A DNA stretch of 64,000 bases from Amphritea atlantica (GTDB lineage: Bacteria > Pseudomonadota > Gammaproteobacteria > Pseudomonadales > Balneatricaceae). A model generated the notes under the pieces. The model made no database searches. It saw only the letters and a program-made list of their open reading frames with translations, and was not told the origin of the DNA. The stretch covers positions 186,001 through 250,000 of the forward strand of contig CP073345.1 of the NCBI GenBank assembly GCA_024397875.1. Reading direction: 5' to 3'. Both the position numbers and the translations under genes were made by a program. The stretch's first letter is position 1, and each line of letters opens with the position of its first letter. Below, one piece after another: positions 47,017 through 55,752 of this stretch.

Positions 47017-48012
47017 ATGTCCATAGTCCGAATATTTCGCTGTTGGGAAGAGCCTGATATATTGAAATTATTACCCGGTTACTCCCGAACACAACCGACT
47101 AACTCAGGATATATGGGGGAGCATACTTTTATCTGTGAGGAAGACGGAGAGTGTGATTTTGCAATTGTATTTAACAGAGTAGGTAGGAGCAACAGATATG
47201 TCACCTGCCCTCCTGATAATATATGGCAAGTCATTCAAGAACCTTTCGTATATCATATACATGATTGGATGATCGACGATCAAGCGCATTACAGCAAAGT
47301 TTTTACACACTACATTCCCCAAAAAACCTCTAAATATATCAAATCATATCCTATGCTATCCTGGTACATTGACAAGACATATGATGAACTTATAGAAACG
47401 GACATTCCTGAAAAAAACAAAAATATTACGTGGATATCTAGTAACAAAAGGATCTTTCCAGGACATGGAAACCGCCTTAAATTTATGGATTTTATCCGGT
47501 CATCAGACCTAGAGTTAGACCTATTTGGTTCTGGTATAAATTTCATAGAGAATAAATGGGACGGAATGATAGATTACCGATACTCATTAACAATAGAAAA
47601 CACAGTTCATGAAGATTACTGGACAGAAAAACTGGCTGATAGCTTCTTAGCATATTGCCTGCCAATCTATTATGGCTGCCCTAACATAACAGATTACTTT
47701 CCTGAAGAGTCATTCATTAGAATAGATATAAACAAACCCAAAGAAGCTTTAGAAATAATCAATAATGCAGTAAAAAACAGGGAATGGGAGAAGAGAATCT
47801 CTTCTATAATTGAAGCAAGAGAACTAGTACTACATAAGTACAATCTTTTTTCTCAACTGTCTGAACACATTTCAAACAGTACAAATACAATTAGAAAAGA
47901 AAAGATTGTACTCCCACCCTATAAGCGCACAAACTCAAGGCGAGTAAAAAACAAAATACTACAACTACAGCATTATATAGGCACTAAAAAGCTAGCTAAA
48001 AAAATCAGTTAG
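47017..48012 (+). CDS. GT10 (alpha-1,3/4-fucosyltransferase-like) glycosyltransferase
   Basis: A 331-residue protein whose residues 187-237 carry the GT10 signature. It starts YRYSLTIENT, with E194-N195, then YWTEKLADSF including E204-K205 for nucleotide binding, PIYYGCPNITDYFP and FIRIDI. GT10 enzymes use GDP-fucose or related donors and make Lewis-type or similar branches. The N-terminal acceptor domain is divergent. The C-terminus (after about 290) is strongly basic, as in peripherally membrane-bound Helicobacter FucTs. The DNA is distinctly AT-rich. The donor sugar is inference; no GDP-fucose synthesis genes are in the window. Confidence 0.8.
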   Translation: MSIVRIFRCWEEPDILKLLPGYSRTQPTNSGYMGEHTFICEEDGECDFAIVFNRVGRSNRYVTCPPDNIWQVIQEPFVYHIHDWMIDDQAHYSKVFTHYIPQKTSKYIKSYPMLSWYIDKTYDELIETDIPEKNKNITWISSNKRIFPGHGNRLKFMDFIRSSDLELDLFGSGINFIENKWDGMIDYRYSLTIENTVHEDYWTEKLADSFLAYCLPIYYGCPNITDYFPEESFIRIDINKPKEALEIINNAVKNREWEKRISSIIEARELVLHKYNLFSQLSEHISNSTNTIRKEKIVLPPYKRTNSRRVKNKILQLQHYIGTKKLAKKIS

Positions 48013-48080
48013 TTACCATATATACATATAGCCTTAATAAGCTTTCACTAACTAATATAACTTTTAACGTTGGATTAAAT

Positions 48081-49013
48081 TTGAGCTCCAAAAAACAAAC
48101 ACCGCCGAGCTTTATCAACCCCCGTTACTGGCCGATATGGATCGGCATCGGAGTTCTTCGTCTCGTTTGCGCTCTTCCACTACGCTGGGGTTTTTGGGCA
48201 GGCAAGCAACTGGGACGAGTTCTCTATCGCCTGATGGACTCTCGCAGACATGTCACCGAGGTCAATATTCGGCTCTGCTTTCCTGAGCTCACACCAAATG
48301 AACAACAGCAGCGGGTAAAAGAGGTTTTTGAGAACAATGCAATTGGACTCATCGAAACAGGCTGGGCTTATTGGAAAGATGAAAACGTCTTTCGCAAGAT
48401 AACAGAGTTTCGTAATTTCGACCTGCTTGACCAGCAACTGGAAAAAGGTAATGGCATCATCCTGATGGGCTGGCACTTCTCCTGCCTGGACCTAGCCGGA
48501 CTGCTGTTTTCACTGTGTGGAAAACCCTGCAGTACACTCTATAGAAAACATGACAACCCGATGCTTGAATGGTTCTTTACCAGAGGACGTAGTCGTTTCA
48601 GCCATCCGGTCGAGCGGGGAAAAACCCGGCAAATGCTACGCGCTATGCGTAATAATCACTGTATCTGGTATGCTCCGGATCAGGATCTGGGGCGAAAAGG
48701 TACAGCATTTGTCTCTTTTTTTGGACACCCTGCTGCGACCACATTAGCCACAACAAAAATGCATCAGTTGAACAACGCTCCTCTGATTAAACTGGACTGC
48801 TGGCGCAAGCCGGATAACTCAGGTTACATTCTTGAGTGTAGCGATGTTGAAGGATTTCCTTCAGGCTCTGAGGAGCAGGATGCTGCTCTGATTAATAAAG
48901 CGATCGAGCAGGGTATCCGTAAAGCGCCATCCCAATATATGTGGGTTCATAAGCGCTTTAAGACCGCACCTCCAGGTGAGACGAATATCTACAAAAAGGT
49001 TAAGCGAACGTGA
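48081..49013 (+). CDS. LpxL/HtrB-family lauroyl-type acyltransferase
   Basis: A 310-residue inner-membrane acyltransferase of the lysophospholipid acyltransferase superfamily. The catalytic HX4D motif is H132 and D137 in GWHFSCLD. One N-terminal membrane segment is at about 17-40, and WYAPDQDLGRKGTAFVSFFGHPAAT and YMWVHKRFKT are family hallmarks. It would add a secondary acyl chain to Kdo2-lipid IVA. The start is TTG preceded by GGA. Base composition is closer to the chromosome average than that of its neighbours, so it may be a resident gene caught between acquired ones. Confidence 0.9.
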   Translation: MSSKKQTPPSFINPRYWPIWIGIGVLRLVCALPLRWGFWAGKQLGRVLYRLMDSRRHVTEVNIRLCFPELTPNEQQQRVKEVFENNAIGLIETGWAYWKDENVFRKITEFRNFDLLDQQLEKGNGIILMGWHFSCLDLAGLLFSLCGKPCSTLYRKHDNPMLEWFFTRGRSRFSHPVERGKTRQMLRAMRNNHCIWYAPDQDLGRKGTAFVSFFGHPAATTLATTKMHQLNNAPLIKLDCWRKPDNSGYILECSDVEGFPSGSEEQDAALINKAIEQGIRKAPSQYMWVHKRFKTAPPGETNIYKKVKRT

Positions 49014-49930
49014 TTAGAAAGCTATTTGATTACTGGATTCACCGCCTAGTACATAAAGGTGAATTAAGATTAGGCATGTCAATACTTGCTAAAAATGAAG
49101 CCGATATCATTGAAGATAATATCCGTTATCACAGCAGTGTTGGCGTTGACTGCTTTGTTGTTATGGATAACGGCTCAACAGATGGTACAAGAGATATACT
49201 GCAAAAGCTTAGTCATGAACTTGATCTGCATATCATCGATCAGCCAGACACAAGATTTCAGCAATCACAATGGGTTACTGAGATGGCAATCTATTGCAAG
49301 AGAAAATTAAAGGCCGACCTGGTAATCAACAATGATGCAGATGAGTTCTGGGAGCCGGATAATGGGATGTCTCTTAAAAGCTATCTATCCGCTAAAGACT
49401 CCGTGGTCACCGTAAGAAGATATAACACCTTACTTCCTAAAGAAGCCAAACATGAAAACTTCGACTATAGAAATTCAAATATAATCATTTGCAATGGTAT
49501 TAATTCAGAACCTAAATCAAAAAAAACCATCGAGTCAATGCTCTTAAACTCCCCTTCACCTAAAACAATCATAAATCCGTACGGACTAAAAAAAGTTAAA
49601 ACAGGAAATCACAGAGCTAGCCATGTATGCAGAATATTTAATGGCCGAACCGAAGACAAAATAAAAATAGTTCACCTACCAATTAGAAGCTACAAACAAT
49701 TCAAAAAAAGATTTGAAAACAGGTCTCACATTTCTCAGCTAAACTTTTATGGCCTTTCAGATGAAACAAACTATCTAAACAAAGAAATAACAGAAGAGCA
49801 TATAAAGAAAATTTATGAACGCTTTATTTTAAGTGATAATATAATGGAGTTCCTTAATAAGGCAGAAATCATCACAATCCATAAAAACAACATTAATAAA
49901 AAAATCAGCGTATACAAAAATAAAAAATAA
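49010..49930 (+). CDS. GT2-like glycosyltransferase (Glyco_tranf_2_4 type)
   Basis: A 306-residue transferase starting with GTG overlapping the acyltransferase stop. Residues about 22-115 form the GT-A core: SILAKNEADIIEDNI, DNGSTDGT (53-60) and NDADEFW (108-114) with the metal-binding acidic residues. The rest is AT-rich and Lys/Asn/Ile-rich, with KTGNHRASH and FKKRFENRS. It is a paralogue of the gene at 53815-54687, sharing motif order and spacing. Donor and acceptor are unknown. It is the last gene of the plus-strand glycan operon. Confidence 0.88.
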   Translation: MIRKLFDYWIHRLVHKGELRLGMSILAKNEADIIEDNIRYHSSVGVDCFVVMDNGSTDGTRDILQKLSHELDLHIIDQPDTRFQQSQWVTEMAIYCKRKLKADLVINNDADEFWEPDNGMSLKSYLSAKDSVVTVRRYNTLLPKEAKHENFDYRNSNIIICNGINSEPKSKKTIESMLLNSPSPKTIINPYGLKKVKTGNHRASHVCRIFNGRTEDKIKIVHLPIRSYKQFKKRFENRSHISQLNFYGLSDETNYLNKEITEEHIKKIYERFILSDNIMEFLNKAEIITIHKNNINKKISVYKNKK

Positions 49931-49988
49931 TAAGCTGCACTTTTTATCAACGGCCTTTCTCAATAATGACGGGCTGCATGCTATAATT

Positions 49989-50004
49989 GCCCTTTAGGGC
50001 TTTA
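49989..50004 (+). terminator. Weak hairpin between convergent glycan operons
   Basis: GCCCT-TT-AGGGC is followed by TTTAT in the 178-base region between the two converging operons. The stem is only five pairs, so terminator activity is uncertain. The rest of this gap shows no gene. Confidence 0.3.
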
Positions 50005-50108
50005 TAACACAACTTCCCATTACGATTAATAGCAGGCCACTACCCATTTAGAGGCTCATACGATCAGATATTAAAGTTAATCGCGGCTACACATATCAAA
50101 CCGTCCCA

Positions 50109-51242
50109 TTAACCAAATATGCTTTTTCCCAGACAATCTGCTGCATCTTTTGCCGCCTGCCTGATCAAGCATGACACCTGCTTATTAGCAGAGTGGCTTT
50201 TTAACTTTAAGTCAACCGTTTCTACCAGGTCAGAATTCCCAAAAATCGAAATACTTTCCCAAAAAACATAATAATCCTGAAGAAAAAAACTTGAGAAAAG
50301 TATTTCTTTTTTCTTGCTTCCCAGGGTCATTTTCTCATGTCTTGCGCCATAACCGATTAAGATAACTGGAATTCCCCGTGCCCAGGCATTTACTGCCAAG
50401 TGATAAACATCAGTTATTATAAAATCATACTGATATAGACTCTTGACCACTTCTGAAGATTTTAGTCTTTCACCACTAACGGAACCACTTATTAAAAAGG
50501 ATAGACGTTTATCACGCGTTTTTCTTGGAAACCATTGAATCCATTCAACGTTTTTCTTTATCTTCTTTTTTATCGACCGTGCAAGAAAAACAAACTTCAG
50601 CTGCTCAATTTTTTCTGATCGCCCGATATAAACACCTACTCTATCATTTCCACCTACCCCGAGCGGGTACTTATTTGAGTTAAGCATCGCACAGTCAGGA
50701 GCTAATTTTAGAGCCGGGCTACCTAAAAATGTAAACCTTGCATATGATAGCGCATCTCTAAAGCATACAAGCCTGGCCTTTTCAATAAGCTTACACATCG
50801 ACCTGAAGTATCGCCCGCAGCACAATGAGACTGAGTCATCAGCAACAATAGTAGTCCCATAAATGATTACTTTACTGTAAACTGAATCATCCGCTCCCTC
50901 TAGCATAATATATTTATATAAGAACTCAATCGCGCTTTCAAAGTCCTTCGCTATTCCATGTGAAATCATTCTGGGTATTAAAGCGCTTATCCAAAAATCA
51001 TAAGAATAAATAAAGTCACCCCAGAACAAAATAACATCAGAAGATATAATATCTTCATAGCTATCCGCTATTGAATTATAGGCAACATCACCTTCACCAT
51101 CTCTGAATCTATTAACATCTCCAACTATATAAAACACCAAATCGACATCAGAGTAATCTTAAAAAAAATCTATTACAGCCTTATCAACCGTATACATGCC
51201 AGTATTATTAGGATTATATGCACATATAACAGAAATTATCAT
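50109..51242 (-). pseudogene. Polysaccharide pyruvyltransferase family gene with in-frame stop at codon 28
   Basis: Reading from the ATG at 51242 gives MIISVICAYNPNNTGMYTVD and seven more residues. A TAA codon (51161-51159) follows, then the same frame continues without interruption for about 349 codons. The continuation contains DVILFWGDFIYSYDFW, CFRDALSYARF, LAPDCAML and FIITDVYHLAVNAWARGIPVI, features of the polysaccharide pyruvyltransferase family (WcaK/CsaB-like). The ATG has GAGGG upstream and lies 9 bases after the sulfotransferase stop, so it is the natural start. Restarts after the stop (TTG 51140) lack a ribosome site. The stop lies in a run of eight T; an AAA codon there would restore the frame. 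Either a recent nonsense mutation, a base error or recoding. Confidence 0.78.
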
Positions 51243-51251
51243 AAAAGCCCT

Positions 51252-51836
51252 CTATAAAGACTTAAAAAAGTCATTCTTAGCCCACTTATTTAGAATACCA
51301 AACCTATCTTTATCAGTTATAACTATTGAACTCGTATCCAAGTCGATACTCTGGTGTTCAATAGAAGGATATTCCCCCGTTAGCTCATATAGGTATGAGT
51401 TAAGATTTTCTATTTTGATTATAAGATCAGGACTGGTTTTTTTCACCCACCATTCCTGAGACTTAAAAAGATAATTACTAACAGACTCATCATCTTCACA
51501 TAAATAATCAACAAATTCTGAAAAGCTATCACACATTTCAGCAATCTTGTGGTGAATTTCCTGTGACTCTCTACTAACAACTTTACGTTTTTCTTGATGC
51601 TCTCTTAAGACAATATCTTTATATAATGAGACAGCTCTGTCCACCGGATCACGCCAAACCATGACAGTTTTATATCGTTTCAGCGCAAATAAATATCTGG
51701 GTATTTTCCACCACCTAAACTCATGATATTTACCAACCCTTCTTCCACTCCGTCTTTCTAAATGATTATAGACAGTATGAGTTCCATTCTTAGGTACACT
51801 AACAAAGCATATTTTATTTTCATCTAAGACAATCAC
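51252..51836 (-). CDS. Sulfotransferase family protein
   Basis: A 194-residue PAPS-dependent sulfotransferase-like protein. The 5'-phosphosulfate loop is SVPKNGTH at about 13-20 (after a beta strand ending ICFV). The 3'-phosphate site is VWRDPVDRAVSLY at 60-72. This pattern matches the sulfotransferase family 2 group that sulfates glycans. The GTG start follows GGGAG. It should sulfate a sugar of the cell-surface glycan; the acceptor is unknown. It lies between the ligase-like gene and the broken pyruvyltransferase gene, each separated by under 20 bases. AT-rich. Confidence 0.83.
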   Translation of the reverse strand: MIVLDENKICFVSVPKNGTHTVYNHLERRSGRRVGKYHEFRWWKIPRYLFALKRYKTVMVWRDPVDRAVSLYKDIVLREHQEKRKVVSRESQEIHHKIAEMCDSFSEFVDYLCEDDESVSNYLFKSQEWWVKKTSPDLIIKIENLNSYLYELTGEYPSIEHQSIDLDTSSIVITDKDRFGILNKWAKNDFFKSL

Positions 51837-51851
51837 TTTTATAAACTCCCA

Positions 51852-53129
51852 TCAAATACTTTGATAGTCGAGGTCATCCTCAAGCCCCTTTTCTTCACAT
51901 TTAGAATAGTAAGAAGTTAATAAAGCGGTCAAAAAGAGGAAGTAAAATGCTAAAGAATATGCGTGCCCCAGATTGTTTTCCGTTAGCCCGGTCAAAAGAT
52001 AGGTTAAAGATATAATAATAACAGCCTCCCTACCCTTAAATCGCTTAAACAATGCTAACAGCAGCGGATATAATATCATCAGAAAATAAGCTAATACTCC
52101 CAATACTCCTTTAGATACCCAATACTGCAGAAGGCTATTATGAGCAGAGTTGTAATTTCCTATTTCAACGGTACTTTCTCTGGTTATACCACTATCAGCT
52201 TCAAGCTGAGAAAATAATTTACTACCATATCCAGAATAAGGGTTCTCTTTTATTAGCTTCAATGAATACTTCCACATCTCAAACCTGAAACCTAACGAAG
52301 TAGATTTATCTTCAACCGAAGAACTCTCATCCAGATAGACTGAAACACTAGAAAGTGTTTTATGATATCTTTTTATTAATACATCACTCACACCCACACT
52401 AAAACACAAAAAAATTACAACCCCAAAAAAAGCAACATTCCACTTCTTTTTAACCAAAGAGTACAAAACAGCTATTAACAATGAAAAAATCAAAATAGCT
52501 ATGCAACTTCTAGTCCCTGTTGAAAAGACGCCAATCGATCCAAAACAAAAAGAGATAAGAGAAAACCACTGCCAACGGCCTCTAAAAAAGCAAAATCCGT
52601 AATAAAGAGAGACTAAAGTGGACGCAAGCATGGCCGCAGCAAAGAAGTTCAACATTCGAGTTCCAATTGAAATACGTGAATTAAAGTCACTTCCCCACCA
52701 CTCATAAAGACTAACAACACCACCCAACAGAGAACATAAGAAAACGCAAGCCAGCACATGCTCAACTTTGAACTTAGAAAAACCTTTGAGAAAAAAACTT
52801 AAAATTATTGATATACCAGAGACTCTAAGCGCATCTAAAAATAAATCAAAATCTCTTTCCTGATCATGAACAAGATAAGTAACAAAGCTACTAATGGGAA
52901 TCATAAGAAGCACTAAAACCCAAAAAAACCGTTCTTTCCCTGAAAAACATACAGGCCTGAATAAAACACAAACAACCATCAAAACTGAAATAACGTTAAA
53001 TAACTTTTTAGCATCCCCATAAAAAACCAAAAACAAGCTTAAACCTAACAACAACAATATATACAGTGCTCTCTCAAGGGAAGATACAAAAAAACAAAAA
53101 CCTGAAGACACCTTCCCTTTAAAATCCAT
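51852..53129 (-). CDS. O-antigen ligase family membrane protein (WaaL/Wzy-like)
   Basis: A 425-residue polytopic inner-membrane protein with about ten to twelve hydrophobic helices and a large periplasmic loop near residues 255-330. That loop contains SLGFRFEMWKYSLKLIKENP, GYGSKLF and the conserved histidine region YNSAHNSLLQYWVSKG. These are marks of the Wzy_C/O-antigen ligase family. It could be WaaL, which transfers O-antigen to lipid A-core, or a Wzy polymerase; the setting among core transferases and beside waaC favours a ligase. No Wzx flippase was found in the window. Markedly AT-rich. Confidence 0.83.
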   Translation of the reverse strand: MDFKGKVSSGFCFFVSSLERALYILLLLGLSLFLVFYGDAKKLFNVISVLMVVCVLFRPVCFSGKERFFWVLVLLMIPISSFVTYLVHDQERDFDLFLDALRVSGISIILSFFLKGFSKFKVEHVLACVFLCSLLGGVVSLYEWWGSDFNSRISIGTRMLNFFAAAMLASTLVSLYYGFCFFRGRWQWFSLISFCFGSIGVFSTGTRSCIAILIFSLLIAVLYSLVKKKWNVAFFGVVIFLCFSVGVSDVLIKRYHKTLSSVSVYLDESSSVEDKSTSLGFRFEMWKYSLKLIKENPYSGYGSKLFSQLEADSGITRESTVEIGNYNSAHNSLLQYWVSKGVLGVLAYFLMILYPLLLALFKRFKGREAVIIISLTYLLTGLTENNLGHAYSLAFYFLFLTALLTSYYSKCEEKGLEDDLDYQSI

Positions 53130-53140
53130 TTAGTATCCCT

Positions 53141-53818
53141 TTATACTTTAACAATTTTATTCAATTCAGTGACTCGCTTTATTCTCCGATTAAGCATTTC
53201 CTCACTCTCAACTTTCAGGTTTAACAGTCGCTTAAGCTTATTTTTAATACTCCTCATCTTCCTTCGGCAATAGATCTCCCGACTGGCCTGAAGGTGCTCA
53301 ATGATGGGCCGTTTCACCTCATCATAGACACGGTCAAAGATATAGGTAAACGCCGCTGAAAGGCGGTATACTGTCAGTTCCCCCTCAAACTGATGAACCG
53401 CAAGCTGTAGCGACTGCTGATCATTCAGGCCGGGATTTTCCTCTCCGGTTTGCATCCATGCCTGCACCAGAGAGATCACCTTTTCGTTGTAAGCAAAATA
53501 AATGGTGCCTGATAACAGCTCTTCCTCTCCGGTTTTCTTTTGCAGGTAGTTGACCGCAATATCGCAATCTTTATCTGAAAAATACTGCTCCAGATTTTCA
53601 TGAACAAACGCATCGACATCCAGATAGAGAACCGGCTCCCGGTATTGTTGTAGTTTTTCAAGAACGATACGGGGCTTCAGGTCGGTAACGCTTTTCCAGT
53701 CGGACGGAGGTATTGCCTTAAAGTCATAACGGTGACCAACCCGCTCTAAAGACTTAATTAGCAGTTTAAAGCACTCCTGATAAACCGGATCGGTTGTGTA
53801 ATAACCGATAATAATCAT
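53141..53818 (-). CDS. Putative nucleotide-sugar glycosyltransferase (DxD, GT-A like)
   Basis: A 225-residue protein with the DxD-type motif LYLDVDAF at 65-71, preceded by a strand-helix start (MIIIGYYTTDPVYQECF) and followed by LLSGTIYFAYNEKV and NDQQSLQLAV. This is the layout of small GT8/GT77-like or nucleotide-diphosphosugar transferases. The C-terminal 50 residues are strongly basic. Its ATGA overlaps the preceding GT2 stop by 4 bases. Donor and acceptor are unknown. Composition is close to the chromosome, unlike the genes downstream. Confidence 0.78.
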   Translation of the reverse strand: MIIIGYYTTDPVYQECFKLLIKSLERVGHRYDFKAIPPSDWKSVTDLKPRIVLEKLQQYREPVLYLDVDAFVHENLEQYFSDKDCDIAVNYLQKKTGEEELLSGTIYFAYNEKVISLVQAWMQTGEENPGLNDQQSLQLAVHQFEGELTVYRLSAAFTYIFDRVYDEVKRPIIEHLQASREIYCRRKMRSIKNKLKRLLNLKVESEEMLNRRIKRVTELNKIVKV

Positions 53819-54687
53819 AGCGATCTCTCTTGTAGCAATTTACTGATTACATCCTTAGCCGACCGGTCTTCGGCTAACACACCGAGATCAAACAGAGCAT
53901 GTCTATTCTGCTCAGTAACGGTTAAACGGTTCAGCTCCTCTTCTATCGCCCCTTCCTGATACATGCTGACCCAGCGACGGTAGTGATCGCCCATCTTTGT
54001 CACGCCGGCATCCAGCAATGCTTTGCGATTTTCAATGTTCTGGATAAATTTTTCTTTCGAGCGAATCGGGTAGTGATACACACTGATATTTTCAGAGATG
54101 TGCTTATTCAACCACCCCCAGGCATGCCATGCCCGGTGATTGCCGCCCTTCACCCGTAAAAGTCCACGGGAACGAACCGCAACCTTTCCATGAATCTGTC
54201 CCAGCATAATGGAAAGATGAGGCTGATTACACTGTATACCCTTGGGATAGTTTATAGGATATTGCACTTTGCTTGTTTGCAGATAGTAAGGTACTTCCTG
54301 ATCAAAAGCACTTCGGTCATACAGCATATTGTAGCGGGGACACTCAAGAATTGATCCCGAGGATTTCATCTCTGTTTTCAGGTTGCCATCTTTCGGAATC
54401 CAGAACTCATCAGCATCATTGGCAATACTCCAGTCAGCGCCTAACTGCCGTGCTGCTGTTTTGGCCATCTCTGTTTTCCAGTTACTTTGCTGATAGTCCA
54501 ATAGCGGCCGGTCAATAATGATCATCTCATATTGATCTTTGACTGAGTCCAGCAATTCACGGGTATTATCAGTGGAGCCATTGTCGATAATAACAAAACA
54601 GTCGGCACCCAGTTGAGCATGCACTTTAATATTATCAAGAATGATATCGGCCTCATTCTTGATGAGATAATTCATAGCCAGCTTCAT
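53815..54687 (-). CDS. GT2-like glycosyltransferase (Glyco_tranf_2_4 type)
   Basis: A 290-residue transferase: MNYLIKNEADIILDNI, DNGSTDNT (35-42) and NDADEFW (90-96) give the GT-A nucleotide and metal sites, followed by KGGNHRAWHAW near residue 186 and YHYPIRSKEKFIQNIENR. The same motif order occurs in the plus-strand gene at 49010-49930, indicating paralogy. Good ribosome site AGGAAAAGCG. Lies between the sialyltransferase-like and DxD transferase genes in the waaC operon. The sugar is unknown. Confidence 0.88.
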   Translation of the reverse strand: MKLAMNYLIKNEADIILDNIKVHAQLGADCFVIIDNGSTDNTRELLDSVKDQYEMIIIDRPLLDYQQSNWKTEMAKTAARQLGADWSIANDADEFWIPKDGNLKTEMKSSGSILECPRYNMLYDRSAFDQEVPYYLQTSKVQYPINYPKGIQCNQPHLSIMLGQIHGKVAVRSRGLLRVKGGNHRAWHAWGWLNKHISENISVYHYPIRSKEKFIQNIENRKALLDAGVTKMGDHYRRWVSMYQEGAIEEELNRLTVTEQNRHALFDLGVLAEDRSAKDVISKLLQERSL

Positions 54688-54714
54688 CGCTTTTCCTTAG
54701 TACGCCTGAGCGTA

Positions 54715-55749
54715 TTAACGCATCTGTATTCCAAGATCACTAAACAGTTGCTCAAACTTTTTATTTTCAGTTCCGTTACGATAAGAGATCGCCTGAATCT
54801 CCGGCCTCAGCCATCGGGTCAGTAACAGCGTTGAGGATACATCACCGATCACCATCGCCTCACTTTTCAGCAAGGGCAAAATGGCCTCATAGCTGACAGA
54901 TGAGGGCAGAAGCTGAACTCCATATTGCTGCAACCCGAGGGCATCTTCGCCGCTATTCCGCGGATGATACTTGACCGCGACCGCGCCCTTCAGCTCAGCA
55001 ATCAACGTCAGTATTGTTTCTTTATAACCGCTGTTTTTCTCAAACAATGATTCATGGGGAAGGGTTATCAATACATCCAGTGATCCGATCTGAACCTCAG
55101 TCACTCCATTTTCCTGAAGCATCATCTGAGACAACTGTTTCAGCGCATCCGATTGAAAACTCTGCGCTGAAAGGCAGTGTACGACTTTGCTTTTCAGGCG
55201 CGGGTCAATCAGTTGAGGAAACGCAACATGAATCTCTTTAATCCAGGCTGACTCGCCAACCGTCAGAGGATTTTTCCACCATACGCCGTAAAACAGTTTT
55301 TTCAGCAGGTTATCCACAATTACATCACCAATGCCGCTGGATGCCTCTCGTCCGACGTAGGTGAATGTGCCTTCATCCATGTAGTGACCTACAGTCTCCT
55401 TGCCCGACAAAGACGCAATATGCATGGCATACTGAAACTCTATACGGCGATCATTCCCGACAAAGATATGATCCGGTTGCAGTCGCTCAATCAGCTGTTT
55501 AATGCCATGAAACAACAACCGCCTCTTTTTCAGCTTACTTATTCCACCTTTCAGGCGGCCATAAAACAGGTGTTGTTCCACAAAAGGGGACAGTTCCCAT
55601 TGCTGTACAAGGTTAAACACCTGGGGAACCCTGCCTTCGGGCTGGTCGATAAACACCAGGATCGCATTCTCATCTTTACGCTCTCCCGCAATTGCAGTTG
55701 CAGTGAAAAGATGCAGCAGAGTCGAGACAAAATAAACTGAGCTATGCAC
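54715..55749 (-). CDS. Sialyltransferase-like protein (GT52/GT38 type)
   Basis: A 344-residue protein starting with GTG (GGGGAG upstream) 3 bases after waaC. Three spaced motifs match bacterial sialyltransferase families: the acidic-acidic-Gly motif DEG at 125-127 in HYMDEGTFTY, the HP motif at 262-263 in VKYHPRNSGED, and the Ser pair 305-306 in GDVSSTLLLT. These families use CMP-sialic acid or, in related enzymes, CMP-Kdo. Overall similarity is low and the assignment rests on motif order. No neuA or neuB is in the window. Composition is near the chromosome average. Confidence 0.62.
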   Translation of the reverse strand: MHSSVYFVSTLLHLFTATAIAGERKDENAILVFIDQPEGRVPQVFNLVQQWELSPFVEQHLFYGRLKGGISKLKKRRLLFHGIKQLIERLQPDHIFVGNDRRIEFQYAMHIASLSGKETVGHYMDEGTFTYVGREASSGIGDVIVDNLLKKLFYGVWWKNPLTVGESAWIKEIHVAFPQLIDPRLKSKVVHCLSAQSFQSDALKQLSQMMLQENGVTEVQIGSLDVLITLPHESLFEKNSGYKETILTLIAELKGAVAVKYHPRNSGEDALGLQQYGVQLLPSSVSYEAILPLLKSEAMVIGDVSSTLLLTRWLRPEIQAISYRNGTENKKFEQLFSDLGIQMR

Positions 55750-55752
55750 TTG

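Noticed and set aside
50109..51140. Intact pyruvyltransferase gene starting at a TTG after the stop
   Set aside because: No ribosome site precedes the TTG or the adjacent GTG, and the 27 codons before the stop form a natural N-terminus in the same frame with a good ribosome site.
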